From assembly GCA_024516155.1 (NCBI GenBank), contig JAJJXM010000068.1, positions 1 to 64,000 on the forward strand: a stretch of 64,000 nucleotides of DNA, read 5' to 3'. Shown here piece by piece: positions 1-9,538 of this stretch (the stretch's first letter is position 1; every line of letters begins with the position of its first letter). The stretch is from Pyronema omphalodes (lineage: Eukaryota; Ascomycota; Pezizomycetes; Pezizales; Pyronemataceae). A program made the position numbers and the translations under genes. The notes below the pieces were generated by a model. It had not been told where the DNA came from. It ran no database searches and saw nothing but the letters and a program-made list of their open reading frames with translations.

Positions 1-2
1 CT

Positions 3-899
3 CAACTTGACGGCATAACAGGCGCAGGATACACCATCCCCCACGGGCTGCCACGACCTGTCGACTCCATAGTGCCCATGGGCGACAGAACAGAAGTCTT
101 CGACGCGGAAGTTATGGCCATCCACGAGGGACTCCGGACATGCCTGACACATATTCGACGCAACGACCTATACGACAAACACATCCACGTTTTTACCGAC
201 AACCAAGCCGCGATACATCGAGCCTCTCACCTCCGTCGAGGCCCCGGCCAGGAGCTCGCCTGGGCCATCCACAACACCGCTCACGACCTTCACGCTTACG
301 GTACCTCAATTACCATCCACTGGGTCCCAGGACACACTAGCGTCCCCGGAAACGAAGCCGCCGACGAACTGGCCCGACAGGCGACAACAGTACCGCCACG
401 CCGACGAATACCGATATCCCTCACTTGGCTGCGCCGCCGCGCTCGAGAGAGGTACACCGAAGACTGGGCTACCTGGTTCACCTCTTCCCCCCGACCGCGC
501 ACGTACACCGCCACACACCGCCGCACAATGGACACTGCGTACACCGAAAACCCCCGCTGGATATCAACTGCAATCCTGGGTCTTCGCACCGGCCACGGGT
601 ACTTCCTCAACTGCTTGGCCCACCCTCCATCCGACGCATACCCCTCCCGCAGCTGCAGCTGCCCAATCTATCCACCGCAGACGCCTCGACACCTGCTCCT
701 GAGCTGCCCCGAATTCCAGGCCGCTCGCTCCACACTCAGGAAGGACCTCAAACTCAGACAACACTCCCGGATCAACCTAAACACCATTCTGGACACCCCC
801 TCCGGCACCAAGGCTCTTTCCACCTTTATCTCTGCAACCAAGGTTGCTACCTCGACCTGGGCACACTCCCGGCTAGAGAAGCCTCGCAGAAGGGGATAG
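3..899 (+). CDS. LINE ORF2 C-terminus (RNase H and Cys/His motif), partial
   Basis: The frame is open from the window edge, so the first visible codon is not a start. It aligns throughout with the end of the LINE-D2 ORF2. The RNase H domain is seen as GAGYTI, the Glu in EVFDAEV, the Asp in FTDNQAA, and the HWVPGHTSVPGNEAADELA block with its His and Asp. The first catalytic Asp (YTDGS) would lie just left of the window. After the domain come the conserved ILGLRTGHGYF block and a CSCP...H...SCP motif typical of the C-terminus of Tad-like ORF2. RNase H removes the RNA strand after target-primed reverse transcription. The visible 298 codons have no stop or frameshift. Confidence 0.88.
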   Translation, partial: QLDGITGAGYTIPHGLPRPVDSIVPMGDRTEVFDAEVMAIHEGLRTCLTHIRRNDLYDKHIHVFTDNQAAIHRASHLRRGPGQELAWAIHNTAHDLHAYGTSITIHWVPGHTSVPGNEAADELARQATTVPPRRRIPISLTWLRRRARERYTEDWATWFTSSPRPRTYTATHRRTMDTAYTENPRWISTAILGLRTGHGYFLNCLAHPPSDAYPSRSCSCPIYPPQTPRHLLLSCPEFQAARSTLRKDLKLRQHSRINLNTILDTPSGTKALSTFISATKVATSTWAHSRLEKPRRRG

Positions 900-994
900 A
901 CCCCTACCGCTGACTACACTGACCACAGTACCTTAGGAACTTTCGCGCGCGCTGATTTTGCAGTGCTTTCTTACTTAGGATTTCTGTTTTGTAT

Positions 995-1020
995 AAAAAA
1001 AAAAAAAAAAAAAAAAAAAA
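995..1020 (+). repeat. Internal A-tract after ORF2
   Basis: A run of 26 A follows the ORF2 stop by about 95 bp. It is not the 3' end of the element, because about 730 bp of UTR follows. Similar A-tracts lie at the same place in LINE-D1, LINE-D2 and LINE-E. Confidence 0.9.
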
Positions 1021-1751
1021 GGGACAAGAAAGAGGGGAAGGTAGAAGAGGGATAGACGGTGCGCAAGGGAACGGGCGCGCGGTGACGGGATCGGGCTGGG
1101 GTCGTTGCTTGGGTCTGCTTGGGGTTCGGGTGTTTTGAGTTTTCTTTTCTTTGTCTTTCAATTGTTTGTCTTACGGGTTGGAGTTGTTTTATGGTACGGC
1201 GAGTGAGAAGGGCACGGATGGTGGAATGGTGCACGGAAAGGGAGATGACGGGGACGGCAGGCGAGAGAGGGCAGACGAGTTTCTTTTGTACTTTCCTTTG
1301 TTTGGGTGCGACAATGTTTTTCTTATGTTCGAAGGGCGGGAGGAGTGCAAGGAGTTGCGAAAGGAGAGAGAGGGGCGCGGGGAAGGGGCAGAGGAGGACG
1401 ACGGGAGTTTTTCTTTTTCTTTTTCTTTTTCTTTTGTACGCGGAGGAAACAAAGGCGGTAAAATGGCTAAACATGGGACGGGGAAGGGAGGAGGAAAGGG
1501 AGGAGCCCGGCGAGGCGGCCTCTGTGCAAGCAGGGCACTTGGAACATCAGACGCGCTTGGACAAGAAACCCCCGTAGTATACAGTGGGGACAGACCCCAC
1601 AACCACAACGATCAAGAGGAGGAGACTGGTAGAGGTGGAGACTGGGTTTTTGCTTTGACATTTCTTTCTTCTTCTCTTTTGTATTTATCTGTCCCTTGTC
1701 ATAACCTTCGGGTTGCAAACAAGTAATGAGAGAACAAACAAACAAACAAAC
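1021..1751 (+). other. LINE-A 3' UTR: purine-rich block, pyrimidine microsatellite, hairpin and tail
   Basis: No gene is seen. The first 400 bp are strongly G/A-rich on the sense strand. A T5C repeat lies at about 1407-1435. Then comes the 3' module shared with NAE-1 and NAE-3, ending with the hairpin AACC-TTCG-GGTT (1703-1714) and an (AAAC)n tail. The GNRA/UUCG-type loop closed by C-G is an unusually stable RNA tetraloop (family knowledge); its recognition by the reverse transcriptase is inference. Confidence 0.75.
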
Positions 1752-2435
1752 CTCCCACGCGGCCCCGGCCAGGAAATAGCCCACACTATACACGAGACAG
1801 CCGAAGCCCTACTACAACACGACGTCACCGTCACCCTCCACTGGATCCCCGGTCACTCCGACATACCTGGCAGCGCTGCCGCAGACCGCCTGGCTAAACA
1901 AGCCACCGAATCCCTTTCCCGTGCGAATCTACCCATTACGCTCACCCGGCTACGCAAGAAAGCACGCGAGAAGACCGTTGCCGAGTGGACGCACTGGTAC
2001 TCCTCCTCCGATCGACCACACACATACTCTGCCCCGCACCGGAGACGCATGGATCCCATCTACGTCGACAACCCCTGGTGGCTCTCTACCGCGATCCTTG
2101 GCCTTCGTACAGGACACGGATACTTTCTGGACTACCTGGCACACCCGCCGACAGACTCCTACCCATCGCGTCGTTGTAGCTGCCCGCTACACCCCCCTCA
2201 GACCCCTCGGCACCTGATCCTCAGCTGCCCAGATCACCAGGACGCCCGGACAACACTTCGACAGGATCTCAAACTCCACAGGAATTCCCGGATCAATTTG
2301 GACAACATCCTCTACACCCCCTCCGGCACAAAGGCTCTCTCTTCGTTTATCTCCGCGACAAAGGTCGCTACTTCGGTATGGGCTCATGCCAGGTTAAGTA
2401 GGACTCGCAGGCGAGACCACCCCCCGTTTCATTGA
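1752..2435 (+). pseudogene. LINE-B ORF2 C-terminal fragment
   Basis: The reading frame resumes with LPRGPGQEIAHTIHE, which aligns with the RNase H of LINE-A, and runs 227 codons to TGA. Visible are HWIPGHSDIPGSAAADRLA, ILGLRTGHGYFLDYLAHPP and the CSCPLHPPQTPRHLILSCP Cys/His motif. The three upstream RNase H acidic residues lie in the part cut off by LINE-A. It is a gene fragment disrupted by insertion; the visible frame itself has no lesion. Confidence 0.85.
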
Positions 2436-3073
2436 CAGCTAATAAGCAGTACCGCTTGACTTCTCCGTGCGTTATAGATTCGTCGTTCTCTTTTGACATC
2501 ATGTACTCCTTCTTATTTTCTCTGCTTTTCTGTTTCCTTTGTTATCGCGGGCGGAGTTGGATAGGAGAAGACAGTGGAAGGAGAAGGGACCGGGGTAGGA
2601 AGGGGGGACGGGATTGCGCGACGAGAGTTTTTCCTTTGATTATGTCCTTTCTTTTGATTTGTTTTTAAGGGCGGAAGGGGTATACGGGATTGCACGAGGG
2701 GAGAGAGGCGCGATGGGAAGGGGCAGAGTGGGCCGGCGGAGGTTATCTTTTTCTTTTTGTTCGTGGAGGAAATAAAGGCGGGAAAAACGGCTAAAACATG
2801 GGAGGGGAAGGGTGGAGGAAAGAGAGGACACCCGGCGCGGTGGCCTCTGTGCGAACAGGGCACTGGAACAGCAGACGCGGTTGGACAACAAGACCAACGA
2901 AGTAATAGTGGGGACAGGACCACAAAATCACAGCCTAAGGGAGGATCAGCGGAGGTAGAGACAGGACTTTGTTTTGTTTTTGCTTTTGACTTTCCATGTA
3001 CTATAAACCTGTACCCTCGTCATAACCAATAAGGTTGCATACGAGTAATGAATAAACAAACAAACAAACAAAC
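2436..3073 (+). other. LINE-B 3' UTR
   Basis: No gene is seen. It lacks the long A-tract of LINE-A but has the same shared module beginning at the GGAGGAAATAAAGG block (about 2763), the hairpin at 3024-3036 and the (AAAC)n tail. Sequence of this module matches the 3' end of NAE-7 (42694 onward, antisense). Confidence 0.75.
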
Positions 3074-3572
3074 GAAGGCGGTCGTTGGTGGTTTTTGACA
3101 TCATGGTGGCTATGGTGGCGAGGAATTCGTCGCTTGGCTGGAGTGTTGATTCGTATTGCTCTTTGTCGTCAAGGTTGGTGTCGGAGTCGATGTCGATGGG
3201 GTCTGGCAGGGTGGGGGTGTCGTCGACATTGCGCATGGCGGGGTTGTTATCGAGGCGAGCAATGGCGGCACCCTTCATTTCCCCGACAGTGCGTCGGAGG
3301 TGGTTGATTTCGGATTCGGAGATTCTGCTGAGGCGGGCGGTGTTGCGGGTAGAACAGGAGGTGGGCTTTCTGCGGGACGGGGCGATGGTGGAGGATGTGC
3401 CTGCATGAGGGGCGTCTGCGCGGGCGAGGGGGTCGGTGGACATCGCAGAGGCGGGGTTGATGGCTATGATTTGGTGTCTTGGGGTTGTCAGAATTAGGGT
3501 GGCAGGGCTGCAGGTGTTAACTGGTACCTGCATAAGCGAGGGGGTGGGCGGGAGGGGTGAATTAGCGTCCAT
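3074..3572 (-). CDS. LINE-C ORF1-like N-terminus, partial
   Basis: An open frame begins with ATG at 3572 (MDANSPLPPTPSLMQ) and runs 166 codons to the LINE-B insertion. It is Pro/Ser/Thr-rich at first and then has a possible short helix (ISESEINHLRRTVGEMK). No zinc knuckle is reached before the break. ORF1 identity is inferred from its position just after the shared 5' motif; I do not recognise the sequence itself. Confidence 0.5.
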
Positions 3573-4001
3573 CGCTAAATCGGGATCTCCGTAAGCGAAG
3601 GCTAAGGGTCACGTGGGAGTCTCCAGTTAGGCGAGAGAAAATTTTCGCGAGGGGAGGGGGTCCGAGAGGGGGGAAATTTTGGGGTCCACCACAACCAGTG
3701 CTGCTGGCAAACGGGGAATTTGAGGAGCGGGGGAATTCGGTATGCCGAAAGCGAAAATGAGGTTTGTATGATGATCGGAGGGCGGGTGGTGGGGCGGCGT
3801 CGATGGAAAGGCCCGTTGGCCGGTTCGGAGGTCCCGGAATCGCGTTTTTCCGCTGAAACTCAAAAGTAAACGGGAATTTGGGCCTGGAAATCGGGATTCG
3901 GGGTAAACTGAGTGCGATAGGGCGATTTCCGTCGGCCGAGCCGGGAAATTTGAGGTTGTTGTCGAAAATGCAGGGGGCGGTCAGCGGTTGCTGTGTGGTG
4001 T
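3074..4001 (-). mobile_element. LINE-C: 5' end of a third LINE or NAE type
   Basis: Reading leftwards on the minus strand, the element starts near 4001 with a version of the shared 5' motif (CACACAGCAACCGCTGACC followed by a C-run and TGCATTTTC), has a 5' leader of about 430 bp and then an ORF1-like N-terminus from 3572. It is cut at 3074 by LINE-B. It sits in GyA-1 gag: the gag frame reading NAASMTQ stops at its 5' end. Whether it encoded ORF2 cannot be seen. Confidence 0.65.
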
Positions 4002-4186
4002 ACTGGGTCATGGAGGCGGCGTTGACAATTCGTTGCCAGTGGCCTTCTTCAATTATCTTGATGTGCATTTTGGTTGGTTCGGAAAGTTGGCTTAGGCTTA
4101 ATGGTGTGCCGGAGTTACTCCTGAAAATCCTAAACCTGGAGCTGCCAATGCATGACAAGGTAGCCAAGATTCTAAGCTCCTCGGAT
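4002..4186 (-). pseudogene. GyA-1 gag remnant
   Basis: On the minus strand this encodes SEPTKMHIKIIEEGHWQ and IVNAASMTQ, which aligns with the start of the GyA-2 gag (MHVKLIDEGHWQQIVNAASMTQ region near 31368). It is bounded by LINE-C on the left and by NAE-1 on the right; the other side of the NAE-1 insertion is at 15188. The 14 bp TSD of NAE-1 is taagctcctcggat (4173-4186 and 15174-15187). The upstream small ORF frame of this copy has several stops, so it is an old, degraded copy. Confidence 0.75.
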
Positions 4187-4385
4187 ACACCACACGGCAA
4201 CGGCGACCCCCCCCCCCTGCATTCTCAACAACGAGCACCGAAACCCCCGGTTTTCTCATCGGATTCGGATTCGCAGCACTCTGTTACGTTATTCTCTGAA
4301 TTTTCAGGGAATTCTACGTTGTTTTTGTTGACTTTTGTCGCAAAATCAGAGTTTTCCCGAGTTTTGGCTTACCCCACCTCACGAA

Positions 4386-5602
4386 ATGTCGCCAAAACAA
4401 CGACAGAACAACGCCCAACGATCGAAACGGTCCGGAAACGCGTATAATGTTCTAGCCGACCTTCCTCATGATGGATCTAATCCTACTTTCGATGGAAGAG
4501 ATGGAAAAGTTGATGAAGTTGATGGAAACTTCGCTGGAAACCCCTTCCAGAGCGTGGTCTTGGCAGGATCACCAGTTCCTTCGGCTTCAACACACCAGCA
4601 ACAAGCGACAACTGACCAAAGCCGGTTCAGTACATACCGTCGCAATATTGTATCTGCCATTAATCAGGCAGCCCTGGTTGATGACAATTATGCCTCCCTT
4701 GAGCAACTGTTTTATAACAGCTACCGCGAAGTCACTGGAGCCAGCTTCCTGGGGATACAACGGATCCATCAGGACACACAGCGACGCTTCAATACCCTCG
4801 ATGAATCCATACGCAACAACAGCGATGCGATACACAGCAGATTCGACGTCATGATGACCAAATTCAACGATCTGCTCGGCGAAAACACGAAGCTGCGCGC
4901 AGCATACGACTCTACACAGGCAGAAACAGCAGCTCTGAAGGCTGCTGTGGACGCCCTGACGAAGAAAATCGACGAACAGCAACAAGTCATTTCGGCGCCC
5001 CCCTCACCGAACCTCACGGCCTCTTCCTCAGCGATGGAAGAGATGACTATGCAGCTGTCCGTCGTCCAACATGACATTCAGGATGTCCTAGACGCTGTTC
5101 GCAACCCTCCTGGCAAGAGAAAGCGAAGGGGAAGCGACCAGAACACCGAACCCACCTCACCGACAAACAGAAGACTGGTGAACCACAAACCGAGAGCGGC
5201 ATCACCGGTGCGAAGCCTGATGCACTCGAAACATGCGACTACCGCCGCCCAGGACAAGCTTGATGCCCTCAAGCCTATGTCCCCCCTACCTCTCCTCGCG
5301 ATCACGTCGACCGAAGCGACACTGGAACCTCACCCTGACAGTCCATCTGCTCAGGACACACCTCTACCCGACGCCCCAAGCACTGCCCCTGCTGAGACCG
5401 ACGGATAGAAGACTGTGGAGGCAAAGGCTACACAGAGGAAGAAGCAGAAAGCGAAGGAGACGACACCCACGGCAGCGACACCCAGCAAGACCCCTACAAC
5501 AAAGAATGGTGGCCGGGGAAAGAATACCCACCAACCCAGAACGACAACCTCCTCTGCAAAGAAGACTTGGGCAGAAGTCGTCAAGAGCGGAGGCATCAAC
5601 GT
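4386..5602 (+). pseudogene. NAE-1 coiled-coil ORF, 5' part
   Basis: ATG at 4386 (MSPKQRQNNAQRSKRSGN) is used because the frame upstream has only a TTG, and NAE-2, NAE-3 and NAE-4 share the MxPK start. The protein has a basic N-terminus, a repeated DGRDGKVDEVDGNF acidic segment, a heptad-like helix (about residues 150-215, KLRAAYDSTQAETAALKAAV), a basic GKRKRRGSDQ patch and a TWAEVVKSGGINV motif at the LINE-D1 junction. A TAG at 5406-5408 replaces the Trp codon seen in NAE-3 (WKTVEAKATQ), so this copy is broken. The product resembles LINE ORF1 N-terminal halves in layout but has no zinc knuckle. Function is unknown. Confidence 0.75.
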
Positions 5603-5896
5603 GAGTCACACCACCCAGCAAAGAGCGACCCCCCCCTGCCTTTTCAACAACCACGCCGAAATCGCAAGATTTTATCGCGGATTATTGTTCGGCAGCCCCG
5701 AATTACCTATTCGCAGCATTTCCAGATCCGGCCCTCTCTTTTTCGTTGAGTTTTCATCGAAAAAGAGTTTTCGGGCCCCTGAGAAAAGCCCCGCGAACCG
5801 GTTCCATCAACACCACCCTCCACCCACATCAACAACCATCATTTCAATCGCGGATTCCTTGTCGCTACCGCAGAAACAACTTATTCCGAACCTCCG
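5603..5896 (+). promoter_or_regulatory. LINE-D1 5' UTR with shared 5' terminal motif
   Basis: No gene is seen. The first 45 bp hold a motif shared in outline with NAE and LINE-C 5' ends (CAA, GCGACC, C-run, TGC, TTTTCAACAAC). Because non-LTR elements need an internal promoter downstream of their start site, this is the natural candidate region; promoter function is inference. Confidence 0.45.
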
Positions 5897-7807
5897 ATGC
5901 CCACCCGATCCTCCGCTGTTGAGAAACAGCCCCTCCCCCCCGACAAAGCGCCCCCTCGAGCGCTCGCGAAAGAAAAACGCGCTAACGCAGAGCCGCACGA
6001 GTCCGACGCGTCCGACGTTGAGATGCACGTAGACACGTGCTCTGACGTCAGCGAGGATTCCAGCGACGACGACGCGTCTCCCCGAGACAGCTCCCCAACG
6101 CCAACTTCTCGCAACACCACCAACGCCCCACCCAAAACACCCCACAACAAAGAACCCCTCCCTGTATACTCCGACACCCCCGATCAACTGAGCAACAATG
6201 ACCCCAAATACTCCATCCAACAAACCACCGGAAAACAGAAAAAACGCCCCGCCACCTCCACTGCCCATACTATCACCCATATCGCCGAAGACTCCACCCC
6301 CGTTCCTGCAAACGTCAAACGACTCCACCCCGACATCGCTCCGATCAACGCCACACCTCCCAGCAACGCCGACCTCGCTCAATCCATCGACGTCCTCCAC
6401 CACAATCTTGCCACCACCGCGGACATGTTCCGTCACGCCGACCAGACAACGAACGACAGAATCAACAAAGCGTTCAAGACAATCAACAAGAACCAGTCCC
6501 TCCTCCAATCCATCTACGATGCCGTCCAACTCCTCGCCCCGTCCCTCCTACCGAAAGGAACAGCTACCGCCGCGTCCCCCACCCCCGTCTCCGCATCCTC
6601 CACCCCCCTCGAGACCACCAGCCCCGATACCCAACCCGTTAACGCCCCTCTCGATTTACCCTGCAAACATGCCCCCCGCCTCAGCGAAGCCGAGTACTGG
6701 AAGCAGAGGTGCTTGAACGCCGAAGCTGAACTCCGGAAGAACGAGCTCACTCCTCACCCTCACCTACCCCCTCCCCCACCCCAGGCGAACGAACCGTGGC
6801 AAGGACCAATACCCGCGGCCACCAAGTTGTTCAAAGAGAAAGCCGCTGCCCCATCAAAGACCCCCCCTAAGACCACCAAACCCAACCCCCAACGCAAGAA
6901 CCCCCCCCGCGTCCAAGACATTGTGATCCCCTGCCCTGACCCCCGTGCCCTGCCCGATAGCTCTAAGGTCGCCATTGGATTAGCCATCAACGAAGCCCTA
7001 CACAAGGCGAGGGTGGAAGGAAACATCATGACGGTTAGGAAAAATATGGCAGGAAGCCTCATCCTTACCCCCTCCCCGAACACATCCATTACCGATCTCA
7101 CCCCCCACCTCTCAGTTATCCACGCCGCTGCCTGCACAGTCCACCCGAACCTCTTGCCCCCCCGACTTAACGAAAAATGGTATAAGCTGGCAGTCCACGG
7201 AATCCCCACGGACTACTACGAGGACACCGCCGAGGGTATGCAAAAATTGCAGCAAGAAATCGAGACAAACCACAACGTACGCCTGACACAACCCCCAAGG
7301 TACATCTCTCACCCGGACAAGCGTGTCGGTAAGACCGCCTCCAGTGTGATGATCGCACTGAAGTCCAGCGAGGAATACAACCTCCTCAAGAGAACAAAGG
7401 TGACAGTGTTATTCGAACAACGCAAGGTGACAGAATTCTTCACCGCCCGTTCCATTGACCAATGCCGCAGGTGCCAGAAATTTTGACATCATCACGCAAT
7501 CTGCCCAGCTGACAATGGCCCCGCTTGCGCGATATGCGCCGCCCCTCACCCCACCGAATATCACCAATGCGGCCAGTGTCCCACAATCCAGGGCCGCAAA
7601 TGTCAACACACCCTCTACAAGTGTGCAAATTGCGTCGCCGCTGGCCACACAGACGTCCACCACGCCGCATACAGCACCCGCTGCCCCGTCAAAGTGAACG
7701 TCGTCAGGGAAGCCTGGCAGAAGACCCGCCCGGAGACAACACCACTAGACGCCATCCCCGCCGAAATAAACCCCATCGCCGACACCACCATGACCACTGA
7801 TGAATAG
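5897..7807 (+). pseudogene. LINE-D1 ORF1 (gag-like nucleic-acid-binding protein), one nonsense codon
   Basis: The frame from MPTRSSAVEKQPL runs 636 codons to TAG at 7805-7807. The first third is acidic and Pro/Ser-rich (SDASDVEMHVDTCSDVSEDSSDDD). The middle has long Pro/Thr-rich linkers. A structured block follows (KLAVHGIPTDYYEDTAEGM through SSVMIALKSSEEYNLLKRTKVTVLFEQRKVTEFF). The end carries CCHC-type knuckles: CRRCQKF.HHHAIC, then CAICAAPHPTEYHQC and a third Cys/His cluster. ORF1 proteins of this clade package the RNA. A TGA at 7484-7486 replaces the Gly of the first knuckle (QKFGH in LINE-D2), so the knuckles would be lost. The ORF2 start overlaps the stop by 8 nt. Confidence 0.85.
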
Positions 7808-9538
7808 ATACGACTCATCAGCGGCGACCCTTCGCATCGTGTCACATAACACGAATCGCAGCGCCACCGCACTAACAACACTGCTGAACTCAGCAGGATC
7901 CAAAATAGACATATTGCTGGTACAAGAGATTAACGTTAAAGATCCCCGGTACGCAATCACACATCCAGATTTCCTTTTGTTACTTCCCCCCCGCAGCCAC
8001 CACAAAGTCAATCGCACTGCGGCATATATCTCCCGCCTCAACCCACACGTTCGAGTCACACCAAGACCGGACGTCAGCGGAGATCCTGACCTCCAGATAC
8101 TCGAGGTCAGCACCACACTCATTCCCTCCTTTTACCTCTTAAATATCTATAATGAAAAAGACCCCCAAACAAAACTATATACCGTCCCCCGCTCCGTTAC
8201 CCCCCTCACTCTCCCCCACCGTTGCGTGATCACAGGGGACCTCAATGCCCATCACCCTCTGTGGAACTCCCACGCACGCAGACCAGCGAGAGCAGACGTG
8301 CTGGTGGAACTGATGGAAGACCATCACTGGCAACTGGTAAACGTCCCGGACGTTCCTACTTACCACTATCGAGACGGATCGGGCTCTTCGGTCCTCGACC
8401 TGACTCTGGCAGCCCCGGCGATGGCGAGAGAAATTTCTTCTTGGGCTATTGACGACGGCATTGCCACGGGATCGGACCACGAGGTGATCCGTTTCCAAAT
8501 CAACTCCTTACACCCAGACCACCACAACACCGCCGGCGACACTACGCGACTAAACTGGCGCAAGACGGACTGGGAGACCTTCACCGAAGAATTGCAACGT
8601 CTCACCGAAGCTTCCTACCCCCGGTGGTCCCACCTCCGAGCCAACCCCTCCGCCGAGAACCTCGACGAATGGGCTGCCCTCCTTCGCGACTCTATCCAAA
8701 CCGCCGCCGCGATATCAACACCTACCCTCACCCCAACCCCGCGGTCGAAGAGATGGTGGACGGAGGAGGTACGCCTGACACGTAAAGACATGACCCGGGC
8801 CAGGAGGAGATGGAAACAGACCCGCCTTCCCCAACACCTCGCCGAATACAAACAGTCTCGAAACGCCCACTACAGGAAAGTCCGATATGCAAAGGACTCC
8901 ATGTGGAAGGAATACTTAGCCGCGGTGGAAGGACCAGACATATGGGCGGCGTTCCGATATACAAACCCGCGCCGCGCTCAATTGACACCACCGATCAAGA
9001 CACAGGTAGGAGGAATGGAGAAGGTATGCGTCGACTTCGACAGTAAGGTAGAGGCCTTTCAAGCGTTATTCCCTCCCCCCCCAGCTGCCCCCCCCACACG
9101 CACCTCACGACCCAACCCCCAACTCCCCTGGAAAACATTCACCCCCGAAGAAATTCGTACCGCTATCACAACATCCTCCCCCAAGAAAGCCCCCGGCCCG
9201 GACTCCATCACGTTCGCGTGCCTTAGGAAGGCGTACGATGCAGTCCCCAAAGTTTTCAACGCCCTGTACTCAACCTTAGGAACGAAAGGATATCATCCGC
9301 GGAGCTGGCGAGAGGCCACGACGGTGGTGATACCTAAACCAAACAAACCGGACTATAGCGCCATAAAGGCATACCGCCCGATCGCCTTACTCAACTGCTT
9401 GGGCAAGGTGTTAGAAAAACTCATGGCGACCCGGCTCAGCCTTATGGCGGAGTCGCACGACATTCTGCATAAGGACCAGATTGGCGGGCGCCCAAAACGT
9501 TCGGCAATTGACGCCGCGATGGCACTGACGCATGAGGT
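7800..9538 (+). pseudogene. LINE-D1 ORF2, 5' part (endonuclease and start of reverse transcriptase)
   Basis: ORF2 starts at ATG 7800 inside the ORF1 stop context ATGAATAG. Residues 1-230 are an APE-like endonuclease: RIVSHNTNR (Asn), LLVQEIN (Glu), ITGDLNAHHPLW (Asp/Asn) and GSDHEVIRF (Asp/His). It nicks target DNA to prime reverse transcription. The reverse transcriptase begins with KKAPGPDSIT and KAYRPIALLN. The frame ends at ALTHEV where NAE-2 is inserted in antisense; the 15 bp TSD is actgacgcatgaggt (9524-9538, 11514-11528). ORF2 continues at 11529. Confidence 0.9.

Larger units (their letters stand above)
1..1751 (+). mobile_element. LINE-A: 3' part of a Tad-like LINE
   Basis: This is the 3' end of a non-LTR retrotransposon whose 5' part lies left of the window. 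It holds the RNase H end of ORF2 (3-899), an A-tract (995-1020), a purine-rich 3' UTR, a hairpin (1703-1714) and a terminal AAAC repeat tail ending at about 1751. Immediately after the tail the ORF2 of another LINE (LINE-B) resumes in mid-domain, so LINE-A is inserted in LINE-B. The left TSD is outside the window. The last 300 bp are nearly identical to the 3' ends of NAE-1 and NAE-3. Confidence 0.85.
1752..3073 (+). mobile_element. LINE-B: 3' part of a second Tad-like LINE
   Basis: This LINE is interrupted by LINE-A inside its RNase H domain; the upstream part lies outside the window. It contains the end of ORF2 (1752-2435) and a 3' UTR that ends with the hairpin AACC-AATAA-GGTT (3024-3036) and an (AAAC)n tail at 3073. 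The tail abuts the antisense ORF1 of LINE-C, so LINE-B is itself inserted in LINE-C. Its tail type matches NAE-7. Confidence 0.82.

Noticed and set aside
995..1020. A-run as the 3' end of LINE-A
   Set aside because: The same element continues to a hairpin and tail at 1751, and LINE-D1 shows the same order with a TSD only after the later tail.
5600..6032. Long plus-strand frame joining NAE-1 ORF to LINE-D1 5' sequence as a fusion gene
   Set aside because: The joint is the LINE-D1 insertion point, proven by the TSD and by the NAE-1 continuation at 14603.
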